Positions 5,393-12,576 of a stretch of DNA of 12,576 bases are shown in pieces (position 1 is the stretch's first letter; each line of letters starts with the position of its first letter). This DNA is from Treponema sp. (GTDB lineage Bacteria; Spirochaetota; Spirochaetia; Treponematales; Treponemataceae). The DNA is taken from assembly GCA_017617145.1 (NCBI GenBank), contig JAFZWX010000020.1, positions 1-12,576 on the forward strand, given 5' to 3'. Under the pieces are notes generated by a model that worked only from the letters and a program-made list of their open reading frames with translations, made no database searches and was not told the DNA's origin. Made by a program: the position numbers and the translations under genes.

Positions 5393-7072
5393 TTATACAC
5401 CGTTACCGTTGACTCTTTCTGAATATGAAGCTGCCTCATCAAGATCAAAGATTTTGTCTACGGCTTCTTTTAATTCTTCTTTTGTCATTCTTCCATGAGG
5501 ATAGCATTTTGTTTTGTTTTCAAATGGTTTTAGAACTTCAAACTGCATAGCCCAGGTAAATGCACCCCATCCGTAAAAATCTATGTCGTAATAATCCTCA
5601 TACCAGTCGGTTCTTCCGTAATCAAAAGCAGTTCCCAGATGAAGAAGTCCTGCAAATCTGTGTGCCATGAGTGCAAAATCTTCGCGGTTTATATATTCGT
5701 CTGGTTCAAAATCATCTGAACAGATATCAGGATAGCCGAAGCAGATTTTATTTGCCTTACCCCACCTGGATGCGGCTGAAGAATCATCAGAAAAAGCTGG
5801 TAATCCGGATATAGAAGGACTTCCTGCTTTTTCATAAAGCATTTGAATTGCTTCACCTCTTGTTGCAAAATCTCCTGAAGAATGTCCGTCGTTTGTTGTA
5901 TAATAACAATCTTGTATAGAATCGTAATTGTATAAAGGAGAATTTGTAATTATATTAACGTTGTCATCAAGGGCGAGCTCATGCCTCAGGTTTTCAAAAT
6001 AATCTCCGCTTCCACCAAAATCAAGTGTGCATGAATAAACGGCTCCATTCTGTGGTTCTGCTTTATGAACACCTGTTTTATAAGTTTTAACGAGACGTGG
6101 ATTATTACTTATATCTATAGTGGAAATCTGTCGTATACCGAAAGCGTACAGGTGATAAAGCTTTGGATTTTTCGAAATATCAAGAGAGGAAAGATGATAA
6201 TCACATTGAAGCTCAAGAAATGCGAGTTTAGGGTTGTCTGAAATGTCCAGAGAAGTAAGTGTGCTGTTGTAACTACAGATGAGCATTACAAGTTCCGGAT
6301 TTCCACTCATATCAAGCTTTGTGACACCGTTGTTTGCACAGTTGTAAAATTGAAGTCCCTGCAGAGTGCTTATATCAACATCGCCGAGCTTTGGATTATC
6401 CCAGACATCAAGACGTTTTAGATGAGGATTGTTTGAAAAATCAAGAGATCTTAAATCATTTTTAAATGCATCAAGCTCGCAAAGCAGAGGATTATTTGAT
6501 ACATCAAGCTTTTTAAGGCCACATGCACTGCAGAATAAATTTTCAAGTTTTGGATTACAGCTTATATCCAGATCTGTTAATTGAGGATTGGCATTGCATT
6601 CCATATAAGCAAGCTCTGGATTGTTTCTTACATTCAGGGATTTGAGCTTACAGTTAAAGCAGTAAACCCATTCAAGTTTCGGACAATCAGAAAAATCAAG
6701 TGATGTAAAATCGTTATGTGAGCACCATATTCCGGTAACATTTGGATTTCCCGAAAGATCCCAGTCAGAAATATGATTGTTCAGACACCAGATTCCACGA
6801 AGCTCATGAAGATATTCGATTCCCTTGAGAGAATGAATATTTTTATTTTCACAGTGGAGGTTATAAATTCTGCTGATTTCATATTCAGAAAGGCAACCGT
6901 TTCTGTCTTTATCATAAGTGGATGTTGAAAGAATTGCACGGAAGTTTGGATCAGGGAAATTCTCTCTTGTAATGGCAATTCCATCAGATGCATGAGCATA
7001 ATTTACTTCGGAACATGAAATGATGATTATTGAACTAAAAAGGGCATAAATCACAGTTTTAAAATGCTTCAT
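5393..7072 (-). CDS. LRR lipoprotein with EF-hand loop and SLH-like repeats
   Basis: A 559-residue surface lipoprotein. The signal peptide ends in a lipobox (IISC, lipidated C20). A textbook EF-hand or dockerin-type calcium loop spans 54-65 (DKDRNGCLSEYE). About eleven 21-22-residue leucine-rich repeats follow (roughly 91-330) with the pattern LxxLxCxxNxLxSLDxSxNP, giving a curved protein- or glycan-binding surface. From about 402 to 541 come two S-layer-homology-like repeats (TRGEAIQMLYEKAG, then INREDFALMAHRFAG, and a degenerate AFTWAMQF to MTKEELKEAV copy). On the minus strand, GGGAG (7088-7084) lies about 11 bases before the ATG. The likely role is adhesion or surface binding. The SLH match is by pattern only and partly degenerate. 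Confidence 0.85.
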   Translation of the reverse strand: MKHFKTVIYALFSSIIIISCSEVNYAHASDGIAITRENFPDPNFRAILSTSTYDKDRNGCLSEYEISRIYNLHCENKNIHSLKGIEYLHELRGIWCLNNHISDWDLSGNPNVTGIWCSHNDFTSLDFSDCPKLEWVYCFNCKLKSLNVRNNPELAYMECNANPQLTDLDISCNPKLENLFCSACGLKKLDVSNNPLLCELDAFKNDLRSLDFSNNPHLKRLDVWDNPKLGDVDISTLQGLQFYNCANNGVTKLDMSGNPELVMLICSYNSTLTSLDISDNPKLAFLELQCDYHLSSLDISKNPKLYHLYAFGIRQISTIDISNNPRLVKTYKTGVHKAEPQNGAVYSCTLDFGGSGDYFENLRHELALDDNVNIITNSPLYNYDSIQDCYYTTNDGHSSGDFATRGEAIQMLYEKAGSPSISGLPAFSDDSSAASRWGKANKICFGYPDICSDDFEPDEYINREDFALMAHRFAGLLHLGTAFDYGRTDWYEDYYDIDFYGWGAFTWAMQFEVLKPFENKTKCYPHGRMTKEELKEAVDKIFDLDEAASYSERVNGNGV

Positions 7073-7153
7073 AAAATATAATCTCCCTTGTTTGTTAAAC
7101 GATTTATTTATACTAACATCTTGATAATAAAAAATCTATATATTAAAAATCTG

Positions 7154-7162
7154 TGCTATAAT
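7154..7162 (+). promoter_or_regulatory. Extended -10 promoter giving a leaderless mRNA
   Basis: TGCTATAAT combines a perfect TATAAT (7157-7162) with the TG extension; no -35 box at proper spacing is seen. The box ends 7 bases before the ATG at 7170, the same spacing as upstream of 4475, and no Shine-Dalgarno intervenes. Confidence 0.65.
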
Positions 7163-7169
7163 CACTTAT

Positions 7170-9590
7170 ATGAAGCACACAAAAATACTTTCATTCATTG
7201 TTTTAATATCATTTATATTTTTTTCGCCACTTACTGCTAAAGAAACACAGCTTGCAAAAGACGTAAAAAATGCACTCAAAAATTATGCCGGTCTTACTGA
7301 ACTTAAAAACCGCGGGTTTACTTTAAAAGACCTGGATTCTGCAAAATCCCTTGAAGAAATTTATAATATTCTTCTTCCTTTTATGATTGCAGACAATATT
7401 CCCCTTGATAACGCCATCGGTTTTTGTGATAAACTCACTTATCAGACATACAGCTTTAAGCAGCACTATAACGTTCATTTTACAAAAGATTACGGAACAA
7501 AAGAACAGCTTCTTAAAAAAGGCTATAAGGAAGATGAAGTTTTCCCATATTTTTCTAAAGGAAAGAATATTTACAGGGGAGGAAAATTTTTATGGGAAAA
7601 AGCAAAAGAATATCCTGAAATTAACCAATGGTATATTCCTCACCTTCCGCCGGTTATTTCTGAAAAGTTTATTTATTTCTGGCCCCTTTATTATTCCGAA
7701 AGCTTTTATCCTGATTACTGGGAGCAGGCTTCTTTAAAAGATTTTATTATCCTTGATTTCAGATTATTTAGCGGTAATGATTATTCTCTTTCTCTTTTCT
7801 TTGATTACCTTGATGAAATAAAATACAAGGGTCAGGTAATAATGATTATAGATCCTTCTGGAATGTCAGGTGAATTTGTTTTAAAATACAGAATGATAAG
7901 TTGGAAAAAAGATAAGGGAATGGTTCCAAGAACTTTTAAATACACTACTATAGGTCAGAATACTTTAGGCTACGGAAACTTTATCGGTCAGTGGCAGAGA
8001 TTTGAAAACGACAGGATTATTGTATGGGGCGTTCGTCCGAGAATTGATACGATAAACTCTGTTCAGGAAGGTGTTGGAATAAAACCTGATATATGGGCAG
8101 AAAATCCTGATGATATTTATAAAACGATTGATTATCTTACCGGTATCAAAAATTTTAAATCTTATGTTCAGCCAATCCAGACTTATATTGACAATCTTGA
8201 AATACAGAAGAAGTACAATTTATTCCTTTTCCGTCTTTCAAATCAGTTTAATCAGATAAAAGATGATAAAAAGCTTTCCAGGTATTTTGAAAAATTTGTT
8301 GAGCTTCAAAGCAAATGGTATAAGTTTTACGTTGATAATTACGACAAGCGCTTTAGTATAAGAAAGACTCTTTTTGCTACGTTTGAAAAAAACAGTGAAA
8401 AGCTTTCGCCTGATGATTATATTTCTGCTCTGGATGATACAGTCGAAAAATCTATTCTGCAGTCACAAAAGGAATTCGGAGAGCTTAAATACGATGATTA
8501 CATCAAAGCGCTTACAAAAACAATACAATTCAAATCTGATGTAAAAGAGTCTAACCGCAGACTGGAAAGCTGTTTTCTCATTTATAATAAATATGATGTT
8601 CTTGTAAAAGAAGGCTTTGATATTCATAAGATGGATTACATGACTAAACCGGAAGAGATTATGGAATACCTTCAGTCATATTTTCTTTCACCGGACGGAT
8701 ATCCAAGAGATCTTCATACTCATTTTACAATCAAAACGAAGGATGGAAAAACTTATTCATTAAAGCAGACTTCAAGATATATTATTTTTAATAATGAATA
8801 CGGCTCTAAAGATGAACTTAAACGAAAGGGCTATGTTGAAAATAAAACGATGTTCTATTATCCATATCACGACGGAAAATTCTGGAAAAACAACAACAAT
8901 TGGCGCACCGGAAAAATGATTATGGCAATGCCGAATAATATGTATAAGGAATCAGAATATAAAAATGAATATTATACGACAGAAAAAACTGTTTATTTTA
9001 AATTTAAGCACTTCCCGCATCCTATTCTTGCAGGCCCGGAAATTGAAGATACAGAGCTTGATCAGATGATAGAAAGACTTTCTAATGAAAAAGGCAGGGA
9101 AAATATAATTTTTGATATTTCAAAGAATGTCGGTGGGGACGGTTTTACTTCCAGAAAAATCTCAGAAGCAGTAAAAAAGAGCGGAATCAAGAATGTTTAT
9201 ATTATAATTGATAAGGGTGCTTTTTCATGTGGAGATCATTTTCCACTTAGTTCAAAAAAATATTATTTTCCGGACTGTAATGTTACACTGGTCGGATATC
9301 CGACAAAGGGTGGCACAGGTTCGGGCGATGGAGAAACTTATATAATCCAGTTCCCTGATTTTGAGATTACCTGCGAGATAGCAACAAGCCTTCAGATTGC
9401 AGATGTAAAATGTGAAGGCTGGGGAGCAACTCCGGATGTTTATGCAGACAACCTTACAGATGCCCTTGGAATAATCAGGGAGCTTACCAAAGACGATTCC
9501 ATCAAACCTTTTGAGGCACCTGAACGAACTAAATACAATAAGGACAAAAAACGCTGGAAAGAAGATGACATCATTTTTGAAATTAAGTAA
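7170..9590 (+). CDS. Secreted protein with two S41-like protease domains
   Basis: An 806-residue exported protein (signal peptide to about A23, LTA then KE). It contains a duplicated unit: YGTKEQLLKKGY at 108-119 and YGSKDELKRKGY at 544-555 begin matching halves. Each half ends in an S41/tail-specific protease-like core. The first has LDFR (195-198), then IIDPSGMSGE with candidate nucleophile S233. The second has IIFDISKNVGGD (646-657), IIIDKGAFSCGD with S686, VGYPTKGG with K713, and GWGATPD, all in S41 order. The second half looks like an intact Ser/Lys-type site, though the K713 match is uncertain; the first lacks a Lys at the equivalent place. About 100 charged helical residues (340-480) link the halves. 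It is divergent from the LRR lipoprotein gene. Substrate unknown. Confidence 0.78.
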   Translation: MKHTKILSFIVLISFIFFSPLTAKETQLAKDVKNALKNYAGLTELKNRGFTLKDLDSAKSLEEIYNILLPFMIADNIPLDNAIGFCDKLTYQTYSFKQHYNVHFTKDYGTKEQLLKKGYKEDEVFPYFSKGKNIYRGGKFLWEKAKEYPEINQWYIPHLPPVISEKFIYFWPLYYSESFYPDYWEQASLKDFIILDFRLFSGNDYSLSLFFDYLDEIKYKGQVIMIIDPSGMSGEFVLKYRMISWKKDKGMVPRTFKYTTIGQNTLGYGNFIGQWQRFENDRIIVWGVRPRIDTINSVQEGVGIKPDIWAENPDDIYKTIDYLTGIKNFKSYVQPIQTYIDNLEIQKKYNLFLFRLSNQFNQIKDDKKLSRYFEKFVELQSKWYKFYVDNYDKRFSIRKTLFATFEKNSEKLSPDDYISALDDTVEKSILQSQKEFGELKYDDYIKALTKTIQFKSDVKESNRRLESCFLIYNKYDVLVKEGFDIHKMDYMTKPEEIMEYLQSYFLSPDGYPRDLHTHFTIKTKDGKTYSLKQTSRYIIFNNEYGSKDELKRKGYVENKTMFYYPYHDGKFWKNNNNWRTGKMIMAMPNNMYKESEYKNEYYTTEKTVYFKFKHFPHPILAGPEIEDTELDQMIERLSNEKGRENIIFDISKNVGGDGFTSRKISEAVKKSGIKNVYIIIDKGAFSCGDHFPLSSKKYYFPDCNVTLVGYPTKGGTGSGDGETYIIQFPDFEITCEIATSLQIADVKCEGWGATPDVYADNLTDALGIIRELTKDDSIKPFEAPERTKYNKDKKRWKEDDIIFEIK

Positions 9591-9649
9591 ATTATTTGCA
9601 GATAAATTAAGAAAAAAATAATACAAGGTCTTTGTATGGAGTTATTATT

Positions 9650-10177
9650 ATGGAAGAAAAAGTTGATTTAAGTGATTTGAAATGCGGATATCCGGACTGC
9701 TGTTTTATGGCTGGTGGTAAATGGTTTCGTTACAGAACAGCAGGCCTTATAGTAGAAGACGGAGAACTTCTGCTTATCGGTAATAAAAGCGTTGATTATC
9801 TATATACAATTGGCGGTGGAGTTCATCTTGGAGAGCATGCAGAAGATTGCGTTCTGCGTGAGGTAAAGGAAGAAACCGGCGTTGATTATGAAATTGATCA
9901 TCTTGCGGTTATCTGCGAAAACTTTTTTATTGGTCATGAAGAGCCGATTGAAGATTATACATGCCACGTAATTGAATTTTACTTTTTGATGAAGCCGCGC
10001 GGTTCAAAGGAACTTCATTCAGACAGTTACGGATGGAACAATCAGAAAGAAGAGGTCGTCTGGATTCCTCTGGAAAAGCTTCCACAAACAAATGTAAAAC
10101 CTGATTTTATTAAAATACGGATGCCTGAAATTTTAAAAGGGAAGTCTCTTATTCATATTGTAAATGATGAAAGATAA
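9650..10177 (+). CDS. Nudix hydrolase
   Basis: A 175-residue soluble hydrolase of nucleoside-diphosphate-linked substrates. The Nudix box is perfect at 56-78: G56, E62, then R70-E71-V-K-E74-E75-T-G77-V, the residues that hold the catalytic Mg2+ or Mn2+. A beta-strand region (TAGLIVEDGELLLIG, 30-44) precedes it, as usual. The N-terminus holds C12, C17 and C18, perhaps incidental. Substrate cannot be told from sequence. The ATG at 9650 is preferred because GGAG (9638-9641) lies 8 bases upstream; an in-frame TTG at 9632 would add six residues. A weak promoter (TTGCAG at 9596, TAATAC at 9619) may precede it. Confidence 0.92.
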   Translation: MEEKVDLSDLKCGYPDCCFMAGGKWFRYRTAGLIVEDGELLLIGNKSVDYLYTIGGGVHLGEHAEDCVLREVKEETGVDYEIDHLAVICENFFIGHEEPIEDYTCHVIEFYFLMKPRGSKELHSDSYGWNNQKEEVVWIPLEKLPQTNVKPDFIKIRMPEILKGKSLIHIVNDER

Positions 10178-10218
10178 TTGGGGCTGGAACAGATTACAGA
10201 AAGTAAAAGGAGAAGATG

Positions 10219-10734
10219 ATGGCCGTAAGAAATATTATAGTCGCTCCATATGATGAAAAATGGAAGCAGTGTTTTGAAGAAATTGCCGGTGAATTGCACA
10301 CTGCTTTGGGCGAGCTTGCACTTACCATAGAGCATGTTGGAAGTACTTCTGTTCCAGGGCTTGCGGCAAAACCTATAATTGATATTGATGTTGTGATTGA
10401 AGATGAAAGCAAGCTGCCCGATGTTGTTGATGCGCTTGCAAAAATCGGATATCAGCATGAAGGGAACCTTGGTATCCCGGGGCGCGAGGCATTTGGTTAT
10501 GAAGGCAAAACTCACCTGATGGAGCATCATCTTTATGTGTGCCCTGTAGAGTCGCCGGAACTCCGCAGGCATGTGTCTTTCCGAGATTATCTTCGTGGGC
10601 ACCCGGAAGCAGTGAAAGAATACAGCCGCATCAAAGAAGAAGCCGCCCAATTGTTCCCACACGACATCGACGGCTACATAAATCATAAGGGAACTGTGAT
10701 AGAAAAGATTTACAAGGAAATCGGATTATCCTGA
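10219..10734 (+). CDS. GrpB/UPF0157 family nucleotidyltransferase-fold protein
   Basis: A 171-residue protein of the GrpB (UPF0157) family, related to the polymerase-beta-type nucleotidyltransferases. The diagnostic run EHVGSTSVPGLAAKPIIDID lies at 38-57, containing the Gly-Ser motif (G41-S42) and the D55-x-D57 metal-binding pair; HH in MEHHLYV and FRDYLR..HP follow as in relatives. The substrate for the family is not established. Two adjacent ATGs occur at 10216 and 10219; the second is 6 bases after AAAGGAG (10206-10212), so it is preferred, while the first would be only 3 bases away. It follows the Nudix gene by 41 bases on the same strand. Confidence 0.88.
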   Translation: MAVRNIIVAPYDEKWKQCFEEIAGELHTALGELALTIEHVGSTSVPGLAAKPIIDIDVVIEDESKLPDVVDALAKIGYQHEGNLGIPGREAFGYEGKTHLMEHHLYVCPVESPELRRHVSFRDYLRGHPEAVKEYSRIKEEAAQLFPHDIDGYINHKGTVIEKIYKEIGLS

Positions 10735-10791
10735 GGCCTGGAAAACTTTCTGCATCTCGTGCACGTTTTTTGACATTTCGTGTTTGAATTA

Positions 10792-10818
10792 TTGTTTTCA
10801 GAAAAATCATGATATACT
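10792..10818 (+). promoter_or_regulatory. Promoter for the methyltransferase operon
   Basis: TGATATACT (10810-10818) is an extended -10 box; TTGTTT (10792-10797) is a possible -35 at a short 15-base spacing. Transcription would start near 10825 and give a leader of about 35 bases carrying AGGAGG at 10847-10852. The preceding 60 bases of the intergenic region show nothing else convincing. Confidence 0.5.
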
Positions 10819-10859
10819 AAAATTATAAAAATTTATGGGAATTTTCAGGAGGGATAAAA

Positions 10860-11630
10860 ATGCTCGAGAAAATAATAAAAGAAAACGAAAGCGCCTGGGA
10901 CAAACGCTCTGAAAATGGTGACAGATGGTCTACGGTTGTTTCTGCAGAAGAAGTTGCAAAGGCACGCACCGGCGACTGGCATATAATTGTAACTCCTGAG
11001 AAGCCTGTTCCACGCAACTGGTTCCCGGATAATCTTGCGGGTAAAAAAGTTCTTTGTCTTGCAAGCGGCGGTGGCCAGCAGGGACCAATTCTTGCAGCAG
11101 CAGGGGCTGATGTTACGGTTTTTGACAACAGCACCGGTCAGCTCGAAAAAGACAAGTATGCCGCAAAGCGCGACGGCCTTGAAATAAAAACCGTTCAGGG
11201 AAACATGCAGGATTTGTCTGCCTTTGCCGACGCCTCTTTTGACCTCATAGTTCATCCCTGGTCAAATAATTATATTGATGATATTCTTCCAGTCTGGCGT
11301 GAGTGTGCAAGAGTTTTGAAAACCGGCGGCATTTTGATTTCCGGATTCGGAAGCCCTCTTGAATATATTTTTGATCTGGAAAAATTTGAACAGGGCCATC
11401 TTGAATTAAAGTACTCCATTCCGTATGCAGACATCGACCACCTTGATGACCCAAAGGTTCGCGAAATCACCCAGGCCGAAGGCTACAGCTGGGGCCACCC
11501 CATAGAAGAACAAATCCAGGGCCAGATTTCCGCCGGCTTTGTAATCGCAGGCTTTTACGAAGACCGCGGCTGCTGGATGTTTGATAATTATATTAATACG
11601 TCCATGGCAACTAAGGCGGTGAAGGTGTAA
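10860..11630 (+). CDS. Class I SAM-dependent methyltransferase
   Basis: A 256-residue Rossmann-fold methyltransferase. Motif I for S-adenosylmethionine is VLCLASGGGQQG (64-75), followed by the acidic end of strand 2 (VTVFD, D89), the QGNMQDL segment near 117, and FDLIVHPW (motif IV region). ARVLKTGGIL is the usual strand-5 lead-in. Many small-molecule and RNA methyltransferases share this layout, so the substrate is open. AGGAGG lies 7 bases before the ATG. G+C is high here (31 of 60 in 11041-11100, 35 of 60 in 11461-11520) compared with the neighbouring GNAT gene, which suggests a different origin. It is followed by the GNAT gene after 13 bases. Confidence 0.9.
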   Translation: MLEKIIKENESAWDKRSENGDRWSTVVSAEEVAKARTGDWHIIVTPEKPVPRNWFPDNLAGKKVLCLASGGGQQGPILAAAGADVTVFDNSTGQLEKDKYAAKRDGLEIKTVQGNMQDLSAFADASFDLIVHPWSNNYIDDILPVWRECARVLKTGGILISGFGSPLEYIFDLEKFEQGHLELKYSIPYADIDHLDDPKVREITQAEGYSWGHPIEEQIQGQISAGFVIAGFYEDRGCWMFDNYINTSMATKAVKV

Positions 11631-11643
11631 GAGCGGAGGTACC

Positions 11644-12207
11644 ATGTTAAAAGATTACGAAATAGATAAGCCTGTTCTTGAAACAGATAGACTGATTATG
11701 CGTGTGCTTACCAAAGCAGATGTGCCAGACTTGAAAGAATGGTTAGGAAGAGATGAAATCTATACCTATTGGGGGCGAAAGGCAAGTAAAGGTGAGAAAA
11801 ATCCAGAACTGCTGTTTATTGATGCTCGTCCTTGGGTGCAAAGAAAGCCTTCACCAGATTTTAAATGGGGAATTGTTTTGAAAGAAACAAATACTGTTAT
11901 TGGAATTATTGAAGTATTTAATATCCAGAATTCGAGGATGGGAGATATAGGGTATCGTATTCATCCTGATTATTGGAATATAGGAATTACTACAGAAGCA
12001 CTGAAGGAAGTAGTAAAGTTCGTTTTTGAAAAAACTGAAATAGAACGGCTGAATGGAAGTGCCGATGTAAGGAACATTGCTTCGAATAAGGTGCTGAAGC
12101 GCTGTGGCTTCATAAAAGAAGGAACAATCCGACAAGGTAAAATGTGTTCGGTTTATTGTGACTATAACATTTACGGTATGCTCAAAGAAGATTACAAACG
12201 AAATTAG
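11644..12207 (+). CDS. GNAT acetyltransferase, RimJ/RimL type
   Basis: A 187-residue N-acetyltransferase using acetyl-CoA. It opens with the RimJ/RimL signature LETDRLIMR (12-20); the beta-strand pair around VIGIIEVFNI and DIGYRIHPDYWNIG leads to the CoA pyrophosphate loop (about 111-118, WNIGITTE), and N144, N148 and LKRCGFIKEG form the C-terminal motif B region. Members acetylate ribosomal protein N-termini, amines or antibiotics; the target is not evident. GGAGG (11635-11639) is 4 bases before the ATG. The gene is AT-rich (16 of 60 G+C in 11881-11940), unlike the genes on both sides. It lies 8 bases before the next gene. Confidence 0.92.
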   Translation: MLKDYEIDKPVLETDRLIMRVLTKADVPDLKEWLGRDEIYTYWGRKASKGEKNPELLFIDARPWVQRKPSPDFKWGIVLKETNTVIGIIEVFNIQNSRMGDIGYRIHPDYWNIGITTEALKEVVKFVFEKTEIERLNGSADVRNIASNKVLKRCGFIKEGTIRQGKMCSVYCDYNIYGMLKEDYKRN

Positions 12208-12215
12208 GTTACTAA

Positions 12216-12576
12216 ATGTTTGATATAAACTCTTATTTACAAAATCTGATTTCTCGTTGTAAGGATGCTTTTGGCGCACGGCTGCTTTATGTTGGATTTA
12301 TGGGAAGTTACTTGCGCGGTGAAGCAACCGAAAACAGCGACATTGATGTGTTTGTTGTAATTGATAACATCAACCTTTCCGACATGGACACTTACCGCGA
12401 AATTATTAAGGGTCTTGGAAATTATGACAAGTCCTGCGGATTTATCTGCGGCAAGGACGAAATGAAAAGCTGGTCGCCGCTTGAAACCTGCCAGCTGCTT
12501 TATACAACAAAGGATGTTTACGGAAAGCTGGAGCCGCAGTGCCTGAAGCAGACCGCCGCATTCTTGAGTTTGCCTC
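12216..12576 (+). CDS. Nucleotidyltransferase-domain protein (partial, cut by window end)
   Basis: The frame is open from the ATG at 12216 to the end of the window (120 codons), with no stop, so the C-terminus is missing. The polymerase-beta-type nucleotidyltransferase motif is complete: G30-S31-Y-L-R-G-E-A at the substrate loop and SDIDV with D42 and D44 as metal ligands. Such domains occur in aminoglycoside adenylyltransferases, MNT/HEPN toxin-antitoxin pairs and others; the longer sequence after the motif argues against a minimal MNT protein. The Shine-Dalgarno is weak (TTAGG, ending at 12208, 7 bases away), overlapping the stop of the GNAT gene, so translational coupling is likely. G+C is again higher than in the GNAT gene. 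Confidence 0.85.
   Translation, partial: MFDINSYLQNLISRCKDAFGARLLYVGFMGSYLRGEATENSDIDVFVVIDNINLSDMDTYREIIKGLGNYDKSCGFICGKDEMKSWSPLETCQLLYTTKDVYGKLEPQCLKQTAAFLSLP

Noticed and set aside
5386..5397. TATAATTATA palindrome between the convergent TPR and LRR genes as a bidirectional terminator
   Set aside because: All-AT, no loop and no T-run; it is likely coincidental in a 12-base gap.
10153..10686. Minus-strand open frame of 177 codons opposite the GrpB gene
   Set aside because: It is the antisense shadow of a clearly recognisable protein and has no plausible domain.
10751..10771. Possible terminator after the GrpB gene (TGCA-loop-TGCA followed by six T)
   Set aside because: The stem has only four base pairs and is AT/GC mixed; too weak to call without energy calculation.
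11406..11645. Minus-strand open frames opposite the methyltransferase
   Set aside because: GC-rich antisense of a confident gene; no ribosome binding site or recognisable product.
1..12576. CRISPR arrays, tRNA or rRNA genes, insertion sequences
   Set aside because: No regularly spaced repeats, cloverleaf or rRNA-like stretches, and no transposase or recombinase motifs were found on either strand.

Overview
The window looks like chromosomal DNA of a low-GC, diderm host-associated spirochaete, most likely a gut or rumen Treponema. This is inferred from AT-rich coding, many short hydrophobic signal peptides, a small beta-barrel protein ending in an aromatic residue, a YARHG-domain protein, and the mix of lipoproteins and secreted proteins. 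No rRNA, tRNA or other taxonomic marker is present, so the genus is a judgement of style, not proof.

Left edge and accessory block (1-2570). A minus-strand gene appears to leave the window at the left edge: only its ribosome binding site and first three codons are visible, behind a structured leader. The DNA is GC-rich up to about 175 (35 of 60 bases G+C in 121-180) and then very AT-rich (11 of 60 in 181-240). From there come an 89-residue protein of unknown function, a 15-codon stub that looks like a truncated antitoxin, a 384-residue orphan cytoplasmic protein, and a complete vapBC toxin-antitoxin pair with a clear sigma70 promoter. The block is bracketed by two related imperfect palindromes (84-155 and 2509-2560). 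They share a conserved core, have different but complementary arms, and fold with bulged bases, which recalls integron attC sites. A 20-base direct repeat also brackets the 89-residue unit. I read the block as cassette-like accessory DNA; no integrase or transposase is visible.

Envelope and secreted region (2571-9590). A probable outer-membrane beta-barrel and a secreted YARHG-domain protein form a two-gene operon. A secreted TPR protein follows under its own promoter. Convergent to it is a large lipoprotein with an EF-hand loop, about eleven leucine-rich repeats and S-layer-homology-like repeats. Divergent from that is an 806-residue secreted protein with two S41 (tail-specific) protease-like domains. 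The TPR and S41 genes have -10 boxes exactly 7 bases before the ATG and no Shine-Dalgarno sequence, so they are predicted to be leaderless.

Small-enzyme region (9650-12576). Five same-strand genes for small soluble enzymes follow: a Nudix hydrolase, a GrpB/UPF0157 nucleotidyltransferase-fold protein, a class I methyltransferase, a RimJ/RimL-type GNAT acetyltransferase, and the start of another nucleotidyltransferase cut by the window edge. Base composition swings from gene to gene (58% G+C in 11461-11520, 27% in 11881-11940), suggesting separate acquisition. The last three are packed tightly enough to be one transcription unit.
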